Shown in pieces: positions 1-7,682 of a stretch of DNA of 64,000 nt. Origin of the DNA: Marinobacter sp. ELB17 (GTDB lineage: Bacteria > Pseudomonadota > Gammaproteobacteria > Pseudomonadales > Oleiphilaceae); NCBI RefSeq assembly GCF_000169375.1, contig NZ_AAXY01000006.1, forward strand, positions 171,979 to 235,978. Reading direction: 5' to 3'. Under the pieces are notes generated by a model that worked only from the letters and a program-made list of their open reading frames with translations, made no database searches and was not told the DNA's origin. The position numbers were made by a program, and so were the translations under genes. Every line of letters starts with the position of its first letter. Within the stretch, counting starts at the first letter, position 1.

Positions 1-40
1 TTTGACACATCGTTACTGCCCGCTTGCGATTACTCGTCAT

Positions 41-65
41 GTTATCCCCAAAAAATGTGGATAAC
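41..65. repeat. Inverted repeat with DnaA-box-like arms
   Basis: The left arm GTTATCCCCA and the right arm TGTGGATAAC face each other across an A-rich spacer. The right arm contains, on the complementary strand, the exact DnaA-box consensus TTATCCACA; the left arm differs from it by one base. Such pairs occur in replication origins and in some mobile-element control regions. No replication gene is visible beside it, but the window starts 40 bases upstream, so its role cannot be judged. Confidence 0.4.
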
Positions 66-223
66 TGCCGGCGCAAATATACGAACGAAGGTGACCTGCC
101 ATTGCTACTAGGGGTACCGGATCAAACATCATTGATGTCTCCCCATTTCCCGTTCTTACTCACTGTGCGGCGCGCGCGTTTTCCCAATAGTTGACAGACC
201 TAGAGTTTCCTAAAAGATCAGTT

Positions 224-949
224 TTAAGGCTGTGCTTTGTGTAACTGGTGCTGAAACCAAGCCGCCATCTCTGATTGTAACGGATCAGTATCCGTGCCTT
301 GAGTCGGTGCTGGACTACGTGCAGCTTTGCCTTTCTCACGGCGTTGATGGGCCAGCAGCGCCCGCTGCTCTTCGAACACCGGGGAGAGAGCCTCGATAGG
401 GATGTCTGTTCCTTTTTGGTCGTTAAGGTTTCGACGGAGTCGTTTGAACTGTTCAGGGGCAGGGGGGCTGGCAAGTACGCGCACTGTGTCATCGCGAAGA
501 ATTTCATGTTCTCTCGCCCAGAACTCAACGGCCTGGTACCACACTTGTGAAAACAGAAGGTTTCGGAATGTAAATTCTCGCTGTTCTCGACGGTGCGTCC
601 CAGAAGTCGACGCAGATACCAGGAAGCAAGCCTGCCACTTTTTTTGGCGATCGAGAACAAATGACGTTGTAATCCCATGAACACCAACTCCGCAATCTGA
701 GCCGGTTGAAGGATCGTTTGAAGACACAAATCGGCGATATTGGAGGATCAAAATTTCGGCTTCCCACGCCGTATCAAGATATTCGGCTTTCAATCGCAGA
801 TATTTGAAGCGGACATCATGATCGAGTTGCTCGCGTATATGTGATGTTGAAAAACACTCTGGCTTGAATCCCTCTATGGGGGTTCGTGTCACTATAAATC
901 CTACAAATCCTGCTGGGTGCTTTCCAGGTCCATAGTAGATAACGCTCAT
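224..949 (-). CDS. Hypothetical protein, 241 aa
   Basis: I do not recognise a family. The ATG at 949 is preceded by a good ribosome-binding site (GAGGTAAG), and the frame is open for 241 codons with no internal low-complexity stretch, so a real gene is likely. The protein is soluble, with no signal peptide or membrane segment. The middle is rich in aromatic and charged residues (for example FRNLLFSQVWYQAVEFWARE), and the last 50 residues are basic and Pro/Gln-rich, like a flexible tail. It stands alone at the edge of an accessory region with IS debris downstream of its start, so it is probably a cargo or orphan gene. No function is assigned. Confidence 0.6.
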   Translation of the reverse strand: MSVIYYGPGKHPAGFVGFIVTRTPIEGFKPECFSTSHIREQLDHDVRFKYLRLKAEYLDTAWEAEILILQYRRFVSSNDPSTGSDCGVGVHGITTSFVLDRQKKWQACFLVSASTSGTHRREQREFTFRNLLFSQVWYQAVEFWAREHEILRDDTVRVLASPPAPEQFKRLRRNLNDQKGTDIPIEALSPVFEEQRALLAHQRREKGKAARSPAPTQGTDTDPLQSEMAAWFQHQLHKAQP

Positions 950-1220
950 GCGTTGGGCTTACCTCATTAATTTTGTGTCAAAAAGAAAAGTGGCATCAGG
1001 CACTCTAGTGTTTCGTCTGCGGCAAAGTAGACTAGGTTAGATCGGTTTGAACAGGTGCGGACGACTTTTTCCAAACGGCCCTGTCAATTTGCTTAACTTC
1101 ATTAGGGCGCTATAAAGGTATTTTTTGGTTCTTTTATGCGCGACAAGTCCATTTGCCACCGACGAAACCTACCCGAAGACATCAGTGATGATCAACAAAA
1201 GAGCTCCATTTAATCTATAC
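950..1220. other. Non-coding spacer before the left 153-bp repeat
   Basis: No convincing gene is seen. The stretch next to 949 carries the promoter region of the leftward hypothetical gene, with a TTGACA-like box on the minus strand just upstream of its ribosome-binding site. The rest is AT-rich and shows stops in all frames. Confidence 0.5.
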
Positions 1221-1373
1221 GGAGAGCGTCACATGAAGAGATTATGTTTTCAGCTAGCAAAATCCTGATCCTGTAGCAATCCGCAAAAGGGTGTTTCTAT
1301 TTCAGTGACAGGAGGGTCGGGTGACCTTGGAAATGGGGAATTAATCTACAAATTTTTTCGAGATATTCTCGTA
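1221..1373. repeat. Left copy of a 153-bp direct repeat
   Basis: This segment recurs in the same orientation at 14931-15083 with four mismatches by eye (about 97% identity). The right copy runs on into other sequence, whereas this copy stops at 1373, exactly where IS21-type end sequence begins. It looks as if an IS21-family element cut this copy short. The nature of the repeated unit is not recognised. It holds no good ORF and may be the terminal region of an unidentified mobile element. Confidence 0.85.
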
Positions 1374-1696
1374 GTCTGCGTATTCCAGACCAAGGTTGCC
1401 ACTGATTCCAGACGAAGCCTGCCACCCATTCCACGCGAAAGCTGCCACTGATTCCACGGCAAAGCTGCCACCCCGGCAGGTTGCCTGGTTTGCCCCATCG
1501 AAACCGTCCGGCGCGGGATAACTTAACGGTACTCTGAGTCTTTTCATCCGGAGAAGACCAGATGCCTGCGAAGAGGTTATCCATGCGTAAGATCAAAGAA
1601 GTCCTCCGCCTCAAATGGGAGCGAGGGCTGAGCAACCGACAGATTGCAGCGGCCTGCGGCGTCAGCCGCCCCACGGTCAGCGAGTATCTTCGGTAA
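1374..1696 (+). mobile_element. IS21-family left end remnant
   Basis: Positions 1380-1480 contain several copies of a motif of the type TGCCACTGATTCCA, the multiple terminal repeats typical of IS21-family ends where the transposase binds. They are followed at 1562 by the start of istA. Only this end is present: istA breaks off at 1696 and is joined directly to an unrelated broken gene, and istB and the right end are absent. This is a decayed insertion sequence, not an active one. Confidence 0.8.
1562..1696 (+). pseudogene. istA: Truncated IS21 transposase istA (N-terminus)
   Basis: The frame from ATG 1562 (or the in-frame ATG at 1583) encodes the N-terminal helix-turn-helix of IS21-type IstA, including RGLSNRQIAAACGVSRPTVS, which is diagnostic of that family. 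It ends after 44 codons at TAA 1694-1696, whereas intact IstA is about 340 to 510 residues and carries a DDE catalytic core that is wholly missing here. The sequence after the stop belongs to a PLP-enzyme remnant, so the truncation is a recombination junction rather than a point mutation. Confidence 0.8.
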
Positions 1697-2236
1697 CAGC
1701 GACTTAACCGCCGGCGCCTTCATGTCCAGCGCAGAACTCGCCAAACCCGTCGCCGCCTTGCGTAAAAGCCTGGGCCAGATACTGGCACCGGAAATGGCAG
1801 CGCTTCTGTCGCGCAGCCTACGAACCCTGCATGTACGAGTCCGCTAGCACAACGAAAATGCCTTGGCCATCGCCATGGAAAAACACCCGAAAGTCAGCCG
1901 CGTACTCTACCCCGGCCTGCCAGATTTTCCCGGCCACCAACTCGCCAAACAACAAATGCACGGCTTCGGCGGCATGCTCAGCATTAATGTAGTCGGTGGC
2001 GGCAAAGCCGCAGAATGCGTCGAAGACCACCTGCAAATCTTCCTGCTAGCCGCAGCCTGGGCGGCGTCGAAAGCCTCGTCAGCCAGCCAATCGCCACCAG
2101 CCACTGCCGCCTGACACCCGAAGACCGGGCACAAAGGGGAATCAGCGAGGGCTTACTGCGATTGTCAGTGGGGCTTGAGGATGCGGGGGATTTAATTGCC
2201 GATTTAGAGCAGGCGTTGGATAGTTTAGCGGACTAG
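1695..2236 (+). pseudogene. Decayed cystathionine lyase/synthase-type gene (C-terminal part)
   Basis: Translation in two frames gives the C-terminal third of a Cys/Met-metabolism PLP enzyme: SDLTAGAFMSSAELAK, then SRSLRTLHVRVR, then HPKVSRVLYPGLPDFPGHQL, then GGVESLVSQPIATSH and RLSVGLEDAGDLIADLEQAL. These follow the normal order in cystathionine gamma-lyase/synthase and methionine gamma-lyase. The gene is broken three times: the 5' part with the PLP lysine is missing at the istA junction, there is an in-frame TAG at 1845, and a frameshift lies near 2040. It cannot make a working enzyme. Which member of the family it was cannot be told from this part. Confidence 0.8.
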
Positions 2237-2249
2237 CTGCGGCACTCTC

Positions 2250-2274
2250 GGGGACAGATTTTAAATCTGTCCCC
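2250..2274. repeat. Perfect palindrome after the pseudogene
   Basis: The arms GGGGACAGATTT and AAATCTGTCCCC form an almost perfect inverted repeat with no loop, 14 bases after the pseudogene stop. Palindromes of this type are scattered in many proteobacterial genomes as REP-like or intergenic elements. It could also act as a terminator for leftward transcription of the next operon, but no run of T follows on the minus strand. Confidence 0.5.
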
Positions 2275-2320
2275 TTATCGCTACAAGCGACTGTTCACGC
2301 TTCGAGTGCTTCGAGTTGGA

Positions 2321-2872
2321 TCAGAGGGCCGCCCGTCGCCCCTTGAGGCCCAAAACGGCACAGACGATTCCGATGAGCACCATCACGGCGATTACCCAGG
2401 TCGGCACGAAGAATGTGTGGTAGACGTCCCAGCCAAACAGTTTCAGCAGTTCGGAGAACTGGGTCGTTGCCCCCACCAAGTGGCCACCAATGGTGCCGGT
2501 CGTGGCAAAGATTGAGATGCCGATCAACGCCAGCAGGAGCAGTACCCAGCGTCGGGCACCGTCGAATGCTGTGCTGCCGGCTCGCCAGACGAGCACGGTC
2601 AACATGCTGAAGACCCCCAGCGACCAGAGCGCCGTGAGAATGTGGTTGCGAGCCAAGGGGCTGGAGGTGCTGGCTTCGATGGGCCAGACCAGGAGGCCGC
2701 TGGCGATGGCAACCAGAGCGGCCAGCAGGCTCAGTACCAGCACCGGCAACAGGGCGGCGCGGCTGAGTTCGGCCATCCGGCCGGGCAGCAGGGCGCCAAT
2801 CAGGATCATCAGAGTGGCGAGTGCCCAGAAGCCCAGGGGGAAGTGAACAAGCATATGGTGCAAGCCGCTCAT
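2321..2872 (-). CDS. DUF2231-type membrane protein
   Basis: The product is a 183-residue integral membrane protein with about four hydrophobic helices. It starts MSGLHHMLVHFPLGFW; an N-terminal HxxxVHFPxG motif is characteristic of DUF2231 proteins, which often occur next to haem or c-type cytochrome genes and whose histidines are suspected haem ligands. I chose ATG 2872 because it has a GGAGAA site and overlaps the stop of the upstream haem-domain gene by four bases; the longer frame to 2977 lies inside that gene. The two genes are probably translationally coupled and work together in a membrane redox complex. That role is inferred. Confidence 0.75.
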   Translation of the reverse strand: MSGLHHMLVHFPLGFWALATLMILIGALLPGRMAELSRAALLPVLVLSLLAALVAIASGLLVWPIEASTSSPLARNHILTALWSLGVFSMLTVLVWRAGSTAFDGARRWVLLLLALIGISIFATTGTIGGHLVGATTQFSELLKLFGWDVYHTFFVPTWVIAVMVLIGIVCAVLGLKGRRAAL

Positions 2873-4269
2873 GATGGTTCTCCTTTGCGGTTGTTGGAGG
2901 TGTTGCGGAAGGCTGGGAGCAACGCGACCACCACGCCGAACATGGCGATAAGGCCGGCGATCAGGGTCAGGATCCACTGGCGGATGATGGCGTCGTTAAA
3001 CTCCATCTCTACGCCGTAGATCGCCAGCTGACGTTCGCTGTGCCGGGCGTGAACCGGGGTACCCTCGGCGATGTCCGGTGCGCCCGCGTGGGCGCGGCTG
3101 ACCAACAATGGCCAGTTTACCTGCCCGGGGTAGAAAAGGGTCACCTCCTTCCAGTCATCCGCCCAGTCTGGCGTCCTGCCCTGGAACGGAATAGCCGTAA
3201 GATCGGCATCACGCCCCAGGCCCAGCGAGACTGGCAGAGAGACGAGGTGCCAGCGTCCCCCGGTAGCGTTGCGGTGTACCGCGAAGGCTGCCGTATAGAG
3301 CCCTTGGTCGTGCAGGATCTTGTCGTCCAGTGGATTGCCGGTATCCAGGCGGCGGGAGAGGGTCACATCCCAGTAGCCATCGTTCCAGCGCCCCTCACCT
3401 AGCACGGTGATGTCGCCCCGGGAGCCTTCTGTCTGTCGAACGAGCCGGCGGGGGATGACATCTCCGTTCTGCCAGTCCTGGTTGGGATCGAAGTCGATCG
3501 CGGTGTCCTCCGCCAGGAAGTAGGGACTGTCGAAGTCTACCCGGCCGGCCTCGATGTCCTCCCAGCGCAGGGCTGCCTGGCCGGCTACTTCTGGGTCGAG
3601 CATCCACAGCGGTTGGCCGGCATCGCCATCCCAGTTGGTCGTGTAGGGGCTGCGTCCCGCGTCACCGGAGCGTTCCGCGCCGACCCACTGGTCATCGGAA
3701 AGGTTCAGCGGGTTGGAGCGATGGCCGCGCCAGTGCCAGAGGTCCAGAAAGTAGCCGGCCTCGCGCTGGGCCTGGAGAGTCTCCGGCGCCTGGCGGCTGG
3801 CCCAGTCACCAAGGTCGATGCGAGTGCCGGGCATCGACTTGGTAACCTCTTCCGGGGCCTCGTCAGTGAAGCCAGCGGCCCCAGCCCCGATGGTCATGTA
3901 GCCACCGTAGCGGGCGAAGTCTGGCACACTGCCGTCATCGAGCATCATCGCGACGCGATCTTCGTGGAGGCCGTCCGGGTTGGAGCCGGGCACTGCGCTG
4001 CCTTTTTTCACCCAGTCGCCATTCTCGTAGACCAGTACGTCATGGAGGATATGCGGGCGTTCGGAGGGCCAGCGGTAGCGGAAAAAGATCCGCTCGTCGT
4101 TGTACGCGGCCTGGACCTGCAAGGGCATGTTCAGCTCATCGGGGATTGAGATGTTGCGCTCCGGGTCGTCCTCGATCACCCCGCTGCCCTGGGTGACCCA
4201 GGCGAGCCCGAGCGCTATGGGTAGCCCTAGTGCCAGCCAAAGGATGCCAGTCTTGTCTTGACGTGCCAT
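2869..4269 (-). CDS. Ethylbenzene-dehydrogenase-like haem-binding protein
   Basis: The 466-residue product has an N-terminal signal anchor (about residues 8-26), a large periplasmic region and a C-terminal membrane helix (about 430-452). The periplasmic part resembles the haem b-binding gamma subunit of ethylbenzene/DMSO-reductase-type enzymes (EB_dh family, also called the cytochrome c-552/DMSO-reductase-like haem domain): it opens with a strand-rich YRW segment and has the run of Trp-rich strands seen in that family. A strong site (AGGAG) precedes ATG 4269. No molybdenum catalytic subunit or iron-sulfur partner is nearby, so it probably passes electrons with the overlapping DUF2231 protein. 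The family is moderately sure; the substrate is unknown. Confidence 0.7.
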   Translation of the reverse strand: MARQDKTGILWLALGLPIALGLAWVTQGSGVIEDDPERNISIPDELNMPLQVQAAYNDERIFFRYRWPSERPHILHDVLVYENGDWVKKGSAVPGSNPDGLHEDRVAMMLDDGSVPDFARYGGYMTIGAGAAGFTDEAPEEVTKSMPGTRIDLGDWASRQAPETLQAQREAGYFLDLWHWRGHRSNPLNLSDDQWVGAERSGDAGRSPYTTNWDGDAGQPLWMLDPEVAGQAALRWEDIEAGRVDFDSPYFLAEDTAIDFDPNQDWQNGDVIPRRLVRQTEGSRGDITVLGEGRWNDGYWDVTLSRRLDTGNPLDDKILHDQGLYTAAFAVHRNATGGRWHLVSLPVSLGLGRDADLTAIPFQGRTPDWADDWKEVTLFYPGQVNWPLLVSRAHAGAPDIAEGTPVHARHSERQLAIYGVEMEFNDAIIRQWILTLIAGLIAMFGVVVALLPAFRNTSNNRKGEPS

Positions 4270-4331
4270 ATGTGCTCCTGAATCAGAGGGTGTGGCGAAC
4301 TTTCAGTGTAGCCTCAAACCGGCGGAATAAT

Positions 4332-4345
4332 ATGACATAGGTCAT
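4332..4345. promoter_or_regulatory. Palindrome upstream of the haem-domain operon (FNR/CRP-like?)
   Basis: ATGACATAGGTCAT is a perfect 5+4+5 inverted repeat about 65 bases upstream of the haem-domain gene start. Spacing and half-sites resemble FNR/Dnr-type sites (TTGAT-N4-ATCAA) but deviate at the outer bases. A second hairpin (GTCGGGA/TCCCGAC, 4346-4365) follows immediately. It may be an operator giving redox or nitric-oxide control, which would suit a haem protein, but this is inference. Confidence 0.35.
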
Positions 4346-4365
4346 GTCGGGACCTGAATCCCGAC

Positions 4366-4633
4366 TGCTGGAGCGAGCGGCCTAGCGTGTAGTGGTGAAC
4401 TAAATTTGGTCGCCGCAGTCGTCACTATCTCCGCAGGATGGAGTAGGATTAAATTCTATCTTATGGTGGAGACCCGTCATGCGTCGCACAAACGGACCTG
4501 GAGTTCTCTACGAAGACTGGCCGCAAACGTGACCACTCCCCTGCGGCCCCTGTTTTCAAAGACCTCCAGGGTGCCCGGCGTTCTCAGGGTTACGGCAAAA
4601 TATTGCTGATAGAGAGCGACCAATACACCCTGT
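4366..4633. other. Spacer with no clear gene, left of the intron remnant
   Basis: One frame is open from about 4460 to 4797 and includes the peptide GYGKILLIESDQYTLFEETT, which may be a scrap of an interrupted gene, but there is no start signal and I do not recognise it. The junction with the reverse-transcriptase homology lies near 4650. Confidence 0.35.
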
Positions 4634-5203
4634 TTGAAGAAACCACCATCAGTTGCCGATGCGGAGGCGTTCCTGAGTCAGCTGCACCAGAGGTTGGATC
4701 GCTTTGGACTGTCGCTCAACGAGGACAAGACGAAGCTCATCCGCTTTGGGCGCTTTGCCCGGAAGGACTGTGCGACAGCAGGGCTACCAAAGCCTGAGTC
4801 GTTCGATTTTCTGGGGTTCACGCACAGCTGTGCAGTCCTGCGTGATAGACGGACGTTCATGCTGCTGCGGCAAACATCTGTGAGCCGCATGCGACGAACG
4901 CTGCATAGCGTCAAGGACGGGGTATACCGAAACAGGCATCGGCCGGTTGGCGAGCAGAAACGCTGGTTGGCTGCGGTGATGCGGGGTCACCTGAACTACT
5001 TTGCCGTTCCAGGCAACGTCATCAGGGTGAGCCGCTTTCACACGGAACTTGGAAAGCTCTGGATGAAGGCGTTACGGCGCCGCAGCCAGCGCTATCATTT
5101 CGTGTGGGCGCGCTTCGGTCAGTTCTTGCGAGACGCGCTGCCACAACCCAGAGTTGTGCATCCTTGGCCAAACAAACGATTTGACGGTAGACACTCAAGA
5201 TAG
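4634..5203 (+). pseudogene. ltrA: Group II intron reverse transcriptase/maturase, 3' fragment
   Basis: The frame begins just after the place where the YADD active-site motif of a group II intron reverse transcriptase would be, then gives the rest of the family pattern: GLSLNEDKTKLIRFGRF, SFDFLGFTH, the thumb, the maturase (X) domain with LKSLRRRSQR-like basic sequence (here MKALRRRSQRYHF), and the PxPRxxHPWPNxRF ending. About 180 of some 440 residues remain. The palm catalytic half and intron domain I are missing, so it cannot splice or retrotranspose on its own. The ATG at 4634 is probably incidental. Confidence 0.85.
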
Positions 5204-5277
5204 GAGCCGTATGCGTTAGTAGCGCACGTACGGATCTGTGCAGGGGGTGCCGGGTGACCGGCATTCCTACTGCGACC
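4655..5277 (+). mobile_element. 3' remnant of a bacterial group II intron
   Basis: The element consists of the maturase 3' half and the intron's terminal RNA domains at 5204-5277. Its 5' part was lost at a junction near 4650. The 3' end is placed at about 5277, after the last paired bases of domain VI. Confidence 0.75.
5204..5277 (+). ncRNA. Group II intron domains V and VI
   Basis: Right after the maturase stop, GAGCCGTATGCG pairs with CGCACGTACGGATC to form the 34-base domain V hairpin (5204-5237); GAGCCGTATG is a common start of domain V in bacterial introns. The following stem GCAGGGGGTGCCGG/CCGGCATTCCTACTGC is domain VI, which normally holds the branch-point adenosine. The fold is intact but lacks the upstream domains it needs. 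Confidence 0.75.
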
Positions 5278-5278
5278 A

Positions 5279-5524
5279 GCGAACAGGGCTTCCAAAGCCT
5301 ATCGGAGCGGCTTCGGGCGTTGCGTAGTCTATCGGTCCGACACTCTGGAAAGTAAACAATCCGCTGAAGCACTTCAGACACTTTTATCGGAAGAAAAAGG
5401 CATCGACAACGCAAATGCCCTAAATGATTTTCCAGCTTCAGCGTGGCTGAAAACCGCATTAGACATCCACCAACCAGAACTACGATTTATCCTGGCAACT
5501 GATACTCGCCCCCAAGCTGACTGA
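5279..5524 (+). pseudogene. Unrecognised gene fragment on the 3' side of the intron
   Basis: Directly after the intron end a frame is open for 81 codons and closes at TGA 5522, with balanced composition (includes YRSDTLESKQSAEALQTLLS and ASAWLKTALDIHQPELRF). There is no start codon in a sensible place, so it is most likely the 3' exon of the gene the intron entered, its 5' part having been lost with the intron's left half. I do not recognise the protein. It could also be a chance frame. Confidence 0.4.
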
Positions 5525-5847
5525 ACGACGCCCAGGCCTTCTTGGTGCGCTTAATGTGTAAAAGGAGTCAGTTATTCTGTAAACATGATGTTTTGACCTA
5601 CCGGTCCTCAACGGGATAGCTAACAGCTCCTTGATCAGAGCAACATTGCAGCGGGCATATCAAAACCTCATTCCTAATGCTGCTGCAATCGCATTCCATT
5701 TCAAATTAGGTGTAGCCCCGCCATTGCACTGGGTTATGCCGCAAGCATTGGAGTACGCCTGCAGCTAAATGTCTGAGCCGGTGCACGAGCCATGCAAAAA
5801 TCGAAAGTTGTTCTACCCACGAAAAATATCCAACGGCCTGCCTCGTT
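5525..5847. other. Gene-poor spacer downstream of sulP
   Basis: No start-bearing gene is seen. A short plus-strand frame ending at TAA 5766 reads KLGVAPPLHWVMPQALEYA and may be another gene scrap. No terminator hairpin with a T-run is visible for the leftward sulP gene. Confidence 0.4.
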
Positions 5848-7596
5848 TTACCGTTGTGAGGCCAGCCAGCGAAGCGCAATAGCTCTGGCTTGTGTCAGAC
5901 TGCCAGCGTAGGTAAGTCTGCCAATGACTTTCCGCACATGAGCCCGACGCAATTTGACGATGATGCGAGTTGGTAGTCCGGTCAGAATCAGCGAGACATT
6001 ATCCTGCAGCATGTCTTCAACCAGGGTCTGAAGATTTACTATGGCGGTGCCGTCCATACTCGGCACGCCTTGCATGTCGAGGATAATAATTCTGACCTGA
6101 GGATCGACCAGGCGCAGGGACGTAAGTGCTTTCTCTGCAGCACCGAAGAACATCGGTCCGTTGACACCATAAACGGCAACCTCGGGCGGCAGTCCGTTAA
6201 CCGTTGAGTGGGTTTCTGTGTCTATCTTGTCGGTGCGGGTCAGCAGTGCCATTCGCCGAATAAACAAGGCAGCCGCCAAACCAATTCCAACTGCAACGGC
6301 CAGCACCATGTCGAAGATTACAGTCAGACCAAAGCACACCAAAAGAACGCCCACGTCCCCAGCGGGAGCTGATCGCAAGGTGTGCATGAAATGGCGGGCC
6401 TCACTCATGTTCCAGGCGACGACGAGTAGGAGGGCTGCCAAGGCTGCCATTGGGACAAGCCCCAACAACCCCGCAAGCGCCACGACGGAAAGCAATACAA
6501 CCAGCGAGTGCACCACTGCAGCAATGGGGGAGCGAGCACCACTTCGGATACTGGTCGCAGTCCGTGCGATCGCCGCTGTGGCCGTGACCCCACCAAAAAG
6601 AGGCGCCACTATATTTCCAAGGCCCTGGCCAATAAGTTCAGCGTTGGGGTCGTGCCGGGTTTTGGTCATGCCGTCCGAAACCACTGCGCAAAGTAGAGAC
6701 TCAATCGCCCCCAGAATGGCGATTGCGAACGCGGGGCCCATCAACGAGCGGATGAGCTCAAAGTTCAGCTTTAGTGGTTCTCCATTAGCGCCGGGTAACG
6801 ACCAGGGCACCATAAAAGTGGGGGCGATCGGTGGAATACCGCTACCTACGTCTCCTTGATGCTCCCACGTGAACCGAGAGGCGATAGTTTCGACCGTCGT
6901 TCCGTCACCCCCCATCAAACTGTTGATCAGGTAAGCGCCTATGGCTCCTGCAACCAAGCCCATCAGGGGTGCTGGTAAAGGTAGCTTCAGGCGAGGCCAG
7001 AGGATAAAAACTGCTAGTGAGAAAAAGCCGATTCCCAGCTCAAACGGATTAATAGAAGGCAACGAGGCCCCTATCCTGCCTAGATTCTCCACAAAGTGTT
7101 CGCCCATCTGACCCACTTCCAGCCCCAGAAAATCAGGGATCTGAAGCACTGCGATCACGACCGCAATGCCGGCGGTGAATCCCAGCACGACCGGGTAGGG
7201 CACGAACTGAATCAGTTGGCCCATTCGCGCGAGGCCTAATGCCACCAAAATCAAACCGGCCATCATGGAAGCGATCAGCAAACCACCGAGTCCGTATTGC
7301 TGCACAATGGGAAATAGGATCACGACGAATGCAGCCGTGGGTCCTGAAACGTTAAAGCGGGAGCCACCAGTCAGTGCAATGATTACCCCTGCAACAATGG
7401 CGGTATAAAGCCCGTGCTGGGGAGGAACGCCGGTTGCAATCGCCAGAGCCATGGAAAGCGGTACCGCCACGGTACCAATGGTCAGCCCTGCCATTACATC
7501 CTTGCGAAGATCGGCTAGGCCGTAGCCTTCTTTAAAAGCGGACCGCAACCCGGTCGCAATTCCTGGCAAATTTCGTAACATCTTAGGCATTGCCAT
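5848..7596 (-). CDS. SulP/SLC26-type anion transporter with STAS domain
   Basis: This 582-residue inner-membrane protein belongs to the SulP family, which carries sulfate, bicarbonate or dicarboxylates, often with sodium or protons. The membrane domain (about 25-440) holds the family signatures, such as GLTIGTVAVPLSMALAIATG, GPTAAFVVIL and GLGNIVAPLFGG. A C-terminal STAS domain (about 460-570) contains ILDMQGVPSMDGTAIVNL, where the conserved Asp-Gly-Thr loop lies. GGGAG precedes the ATG. It lies 86 bases downstream of pckA on the same strand, so co-transcription is likely, and a bicarbonate or C4-dicarboxylate substrate would fit. The substrate cannot be read from the sequence. Confidence 0.9.
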   Translation of the reverse strand: MAMPKMLRNLPGIATGLRSAFKEGYGLADLRKDVMAGLTIGTVAVPLSMALAIATGVPPQHGLYTAIVAGVIIALTGGSRFNVSGPTAAFVVILFPIVQQYGLGGLLIASMMAGLILVALGLARMGQLIQFVPYPVVLGFTAGIAVVIAVLQIPDFLGLEVGQMGEHFVENLGRIGASLPSINPFELGIGFFSLAVFILWPRLKLPLPAPLMGLVAGAIGAYLINSLMGGDGTTVETIASRFTWEHQGDVGSGIPPIAPTFMVPWSLPGANGEPLKLNFELIRSLMGPAFAIAILGAIESLLCAVVSDGMTKTRHDPNAELIGQGLGNIVAPLFGGVTATAAIARTATSIRSGARSPIAAVVHSLVVLLSVVALAGLLGLVPMAALAALLLVVAWNMSEARHFMHTLRSAPAGDVGVLLVCFGLTVIFDMVLAVAVGIGLAAALFIRRMALLTRTDKIDTETHSTVNGLPPEVAVYGVNGPMFFGAAEKALTSLRLVDPQVRIIILDMQGVPSMDGTAIVNLQTLVEDMLQDNVSLILTGLPTRIIVKLRRAHVRKVIGRLTYAGSLTQARAIALRWLASQR

Positions 7597-7682
7597 TGGT
7601 TAACTCCCTGCTGTGTCGTATTTGCTGGATTTCCTGATTTTTCAGCGTTCGTGGCGTTATACCCACGCTGGCCAAAGTGTGA

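Noticed and set aside
2306..4149. Long plus-strand frames opposite the DUF2231 and haem-domain genes
   Set aside because: They lack ribosome-binding sites, have skewed composition and mirror the GC-rich codons of the real minus-strand genes.
4346..4365. GTCGGGA/TCCCGAC hairpin as a terminator
   Set aside because: There is no T-run on either side and it lies upstream of a promoter; it is noted only as part of the control region.
7642..7670. Imperfect hairpin between pckA and sulP as a terminator
   Set aside because: The stem has a bulge and no T-run on the coding strand, and the genes look co-transcribed.
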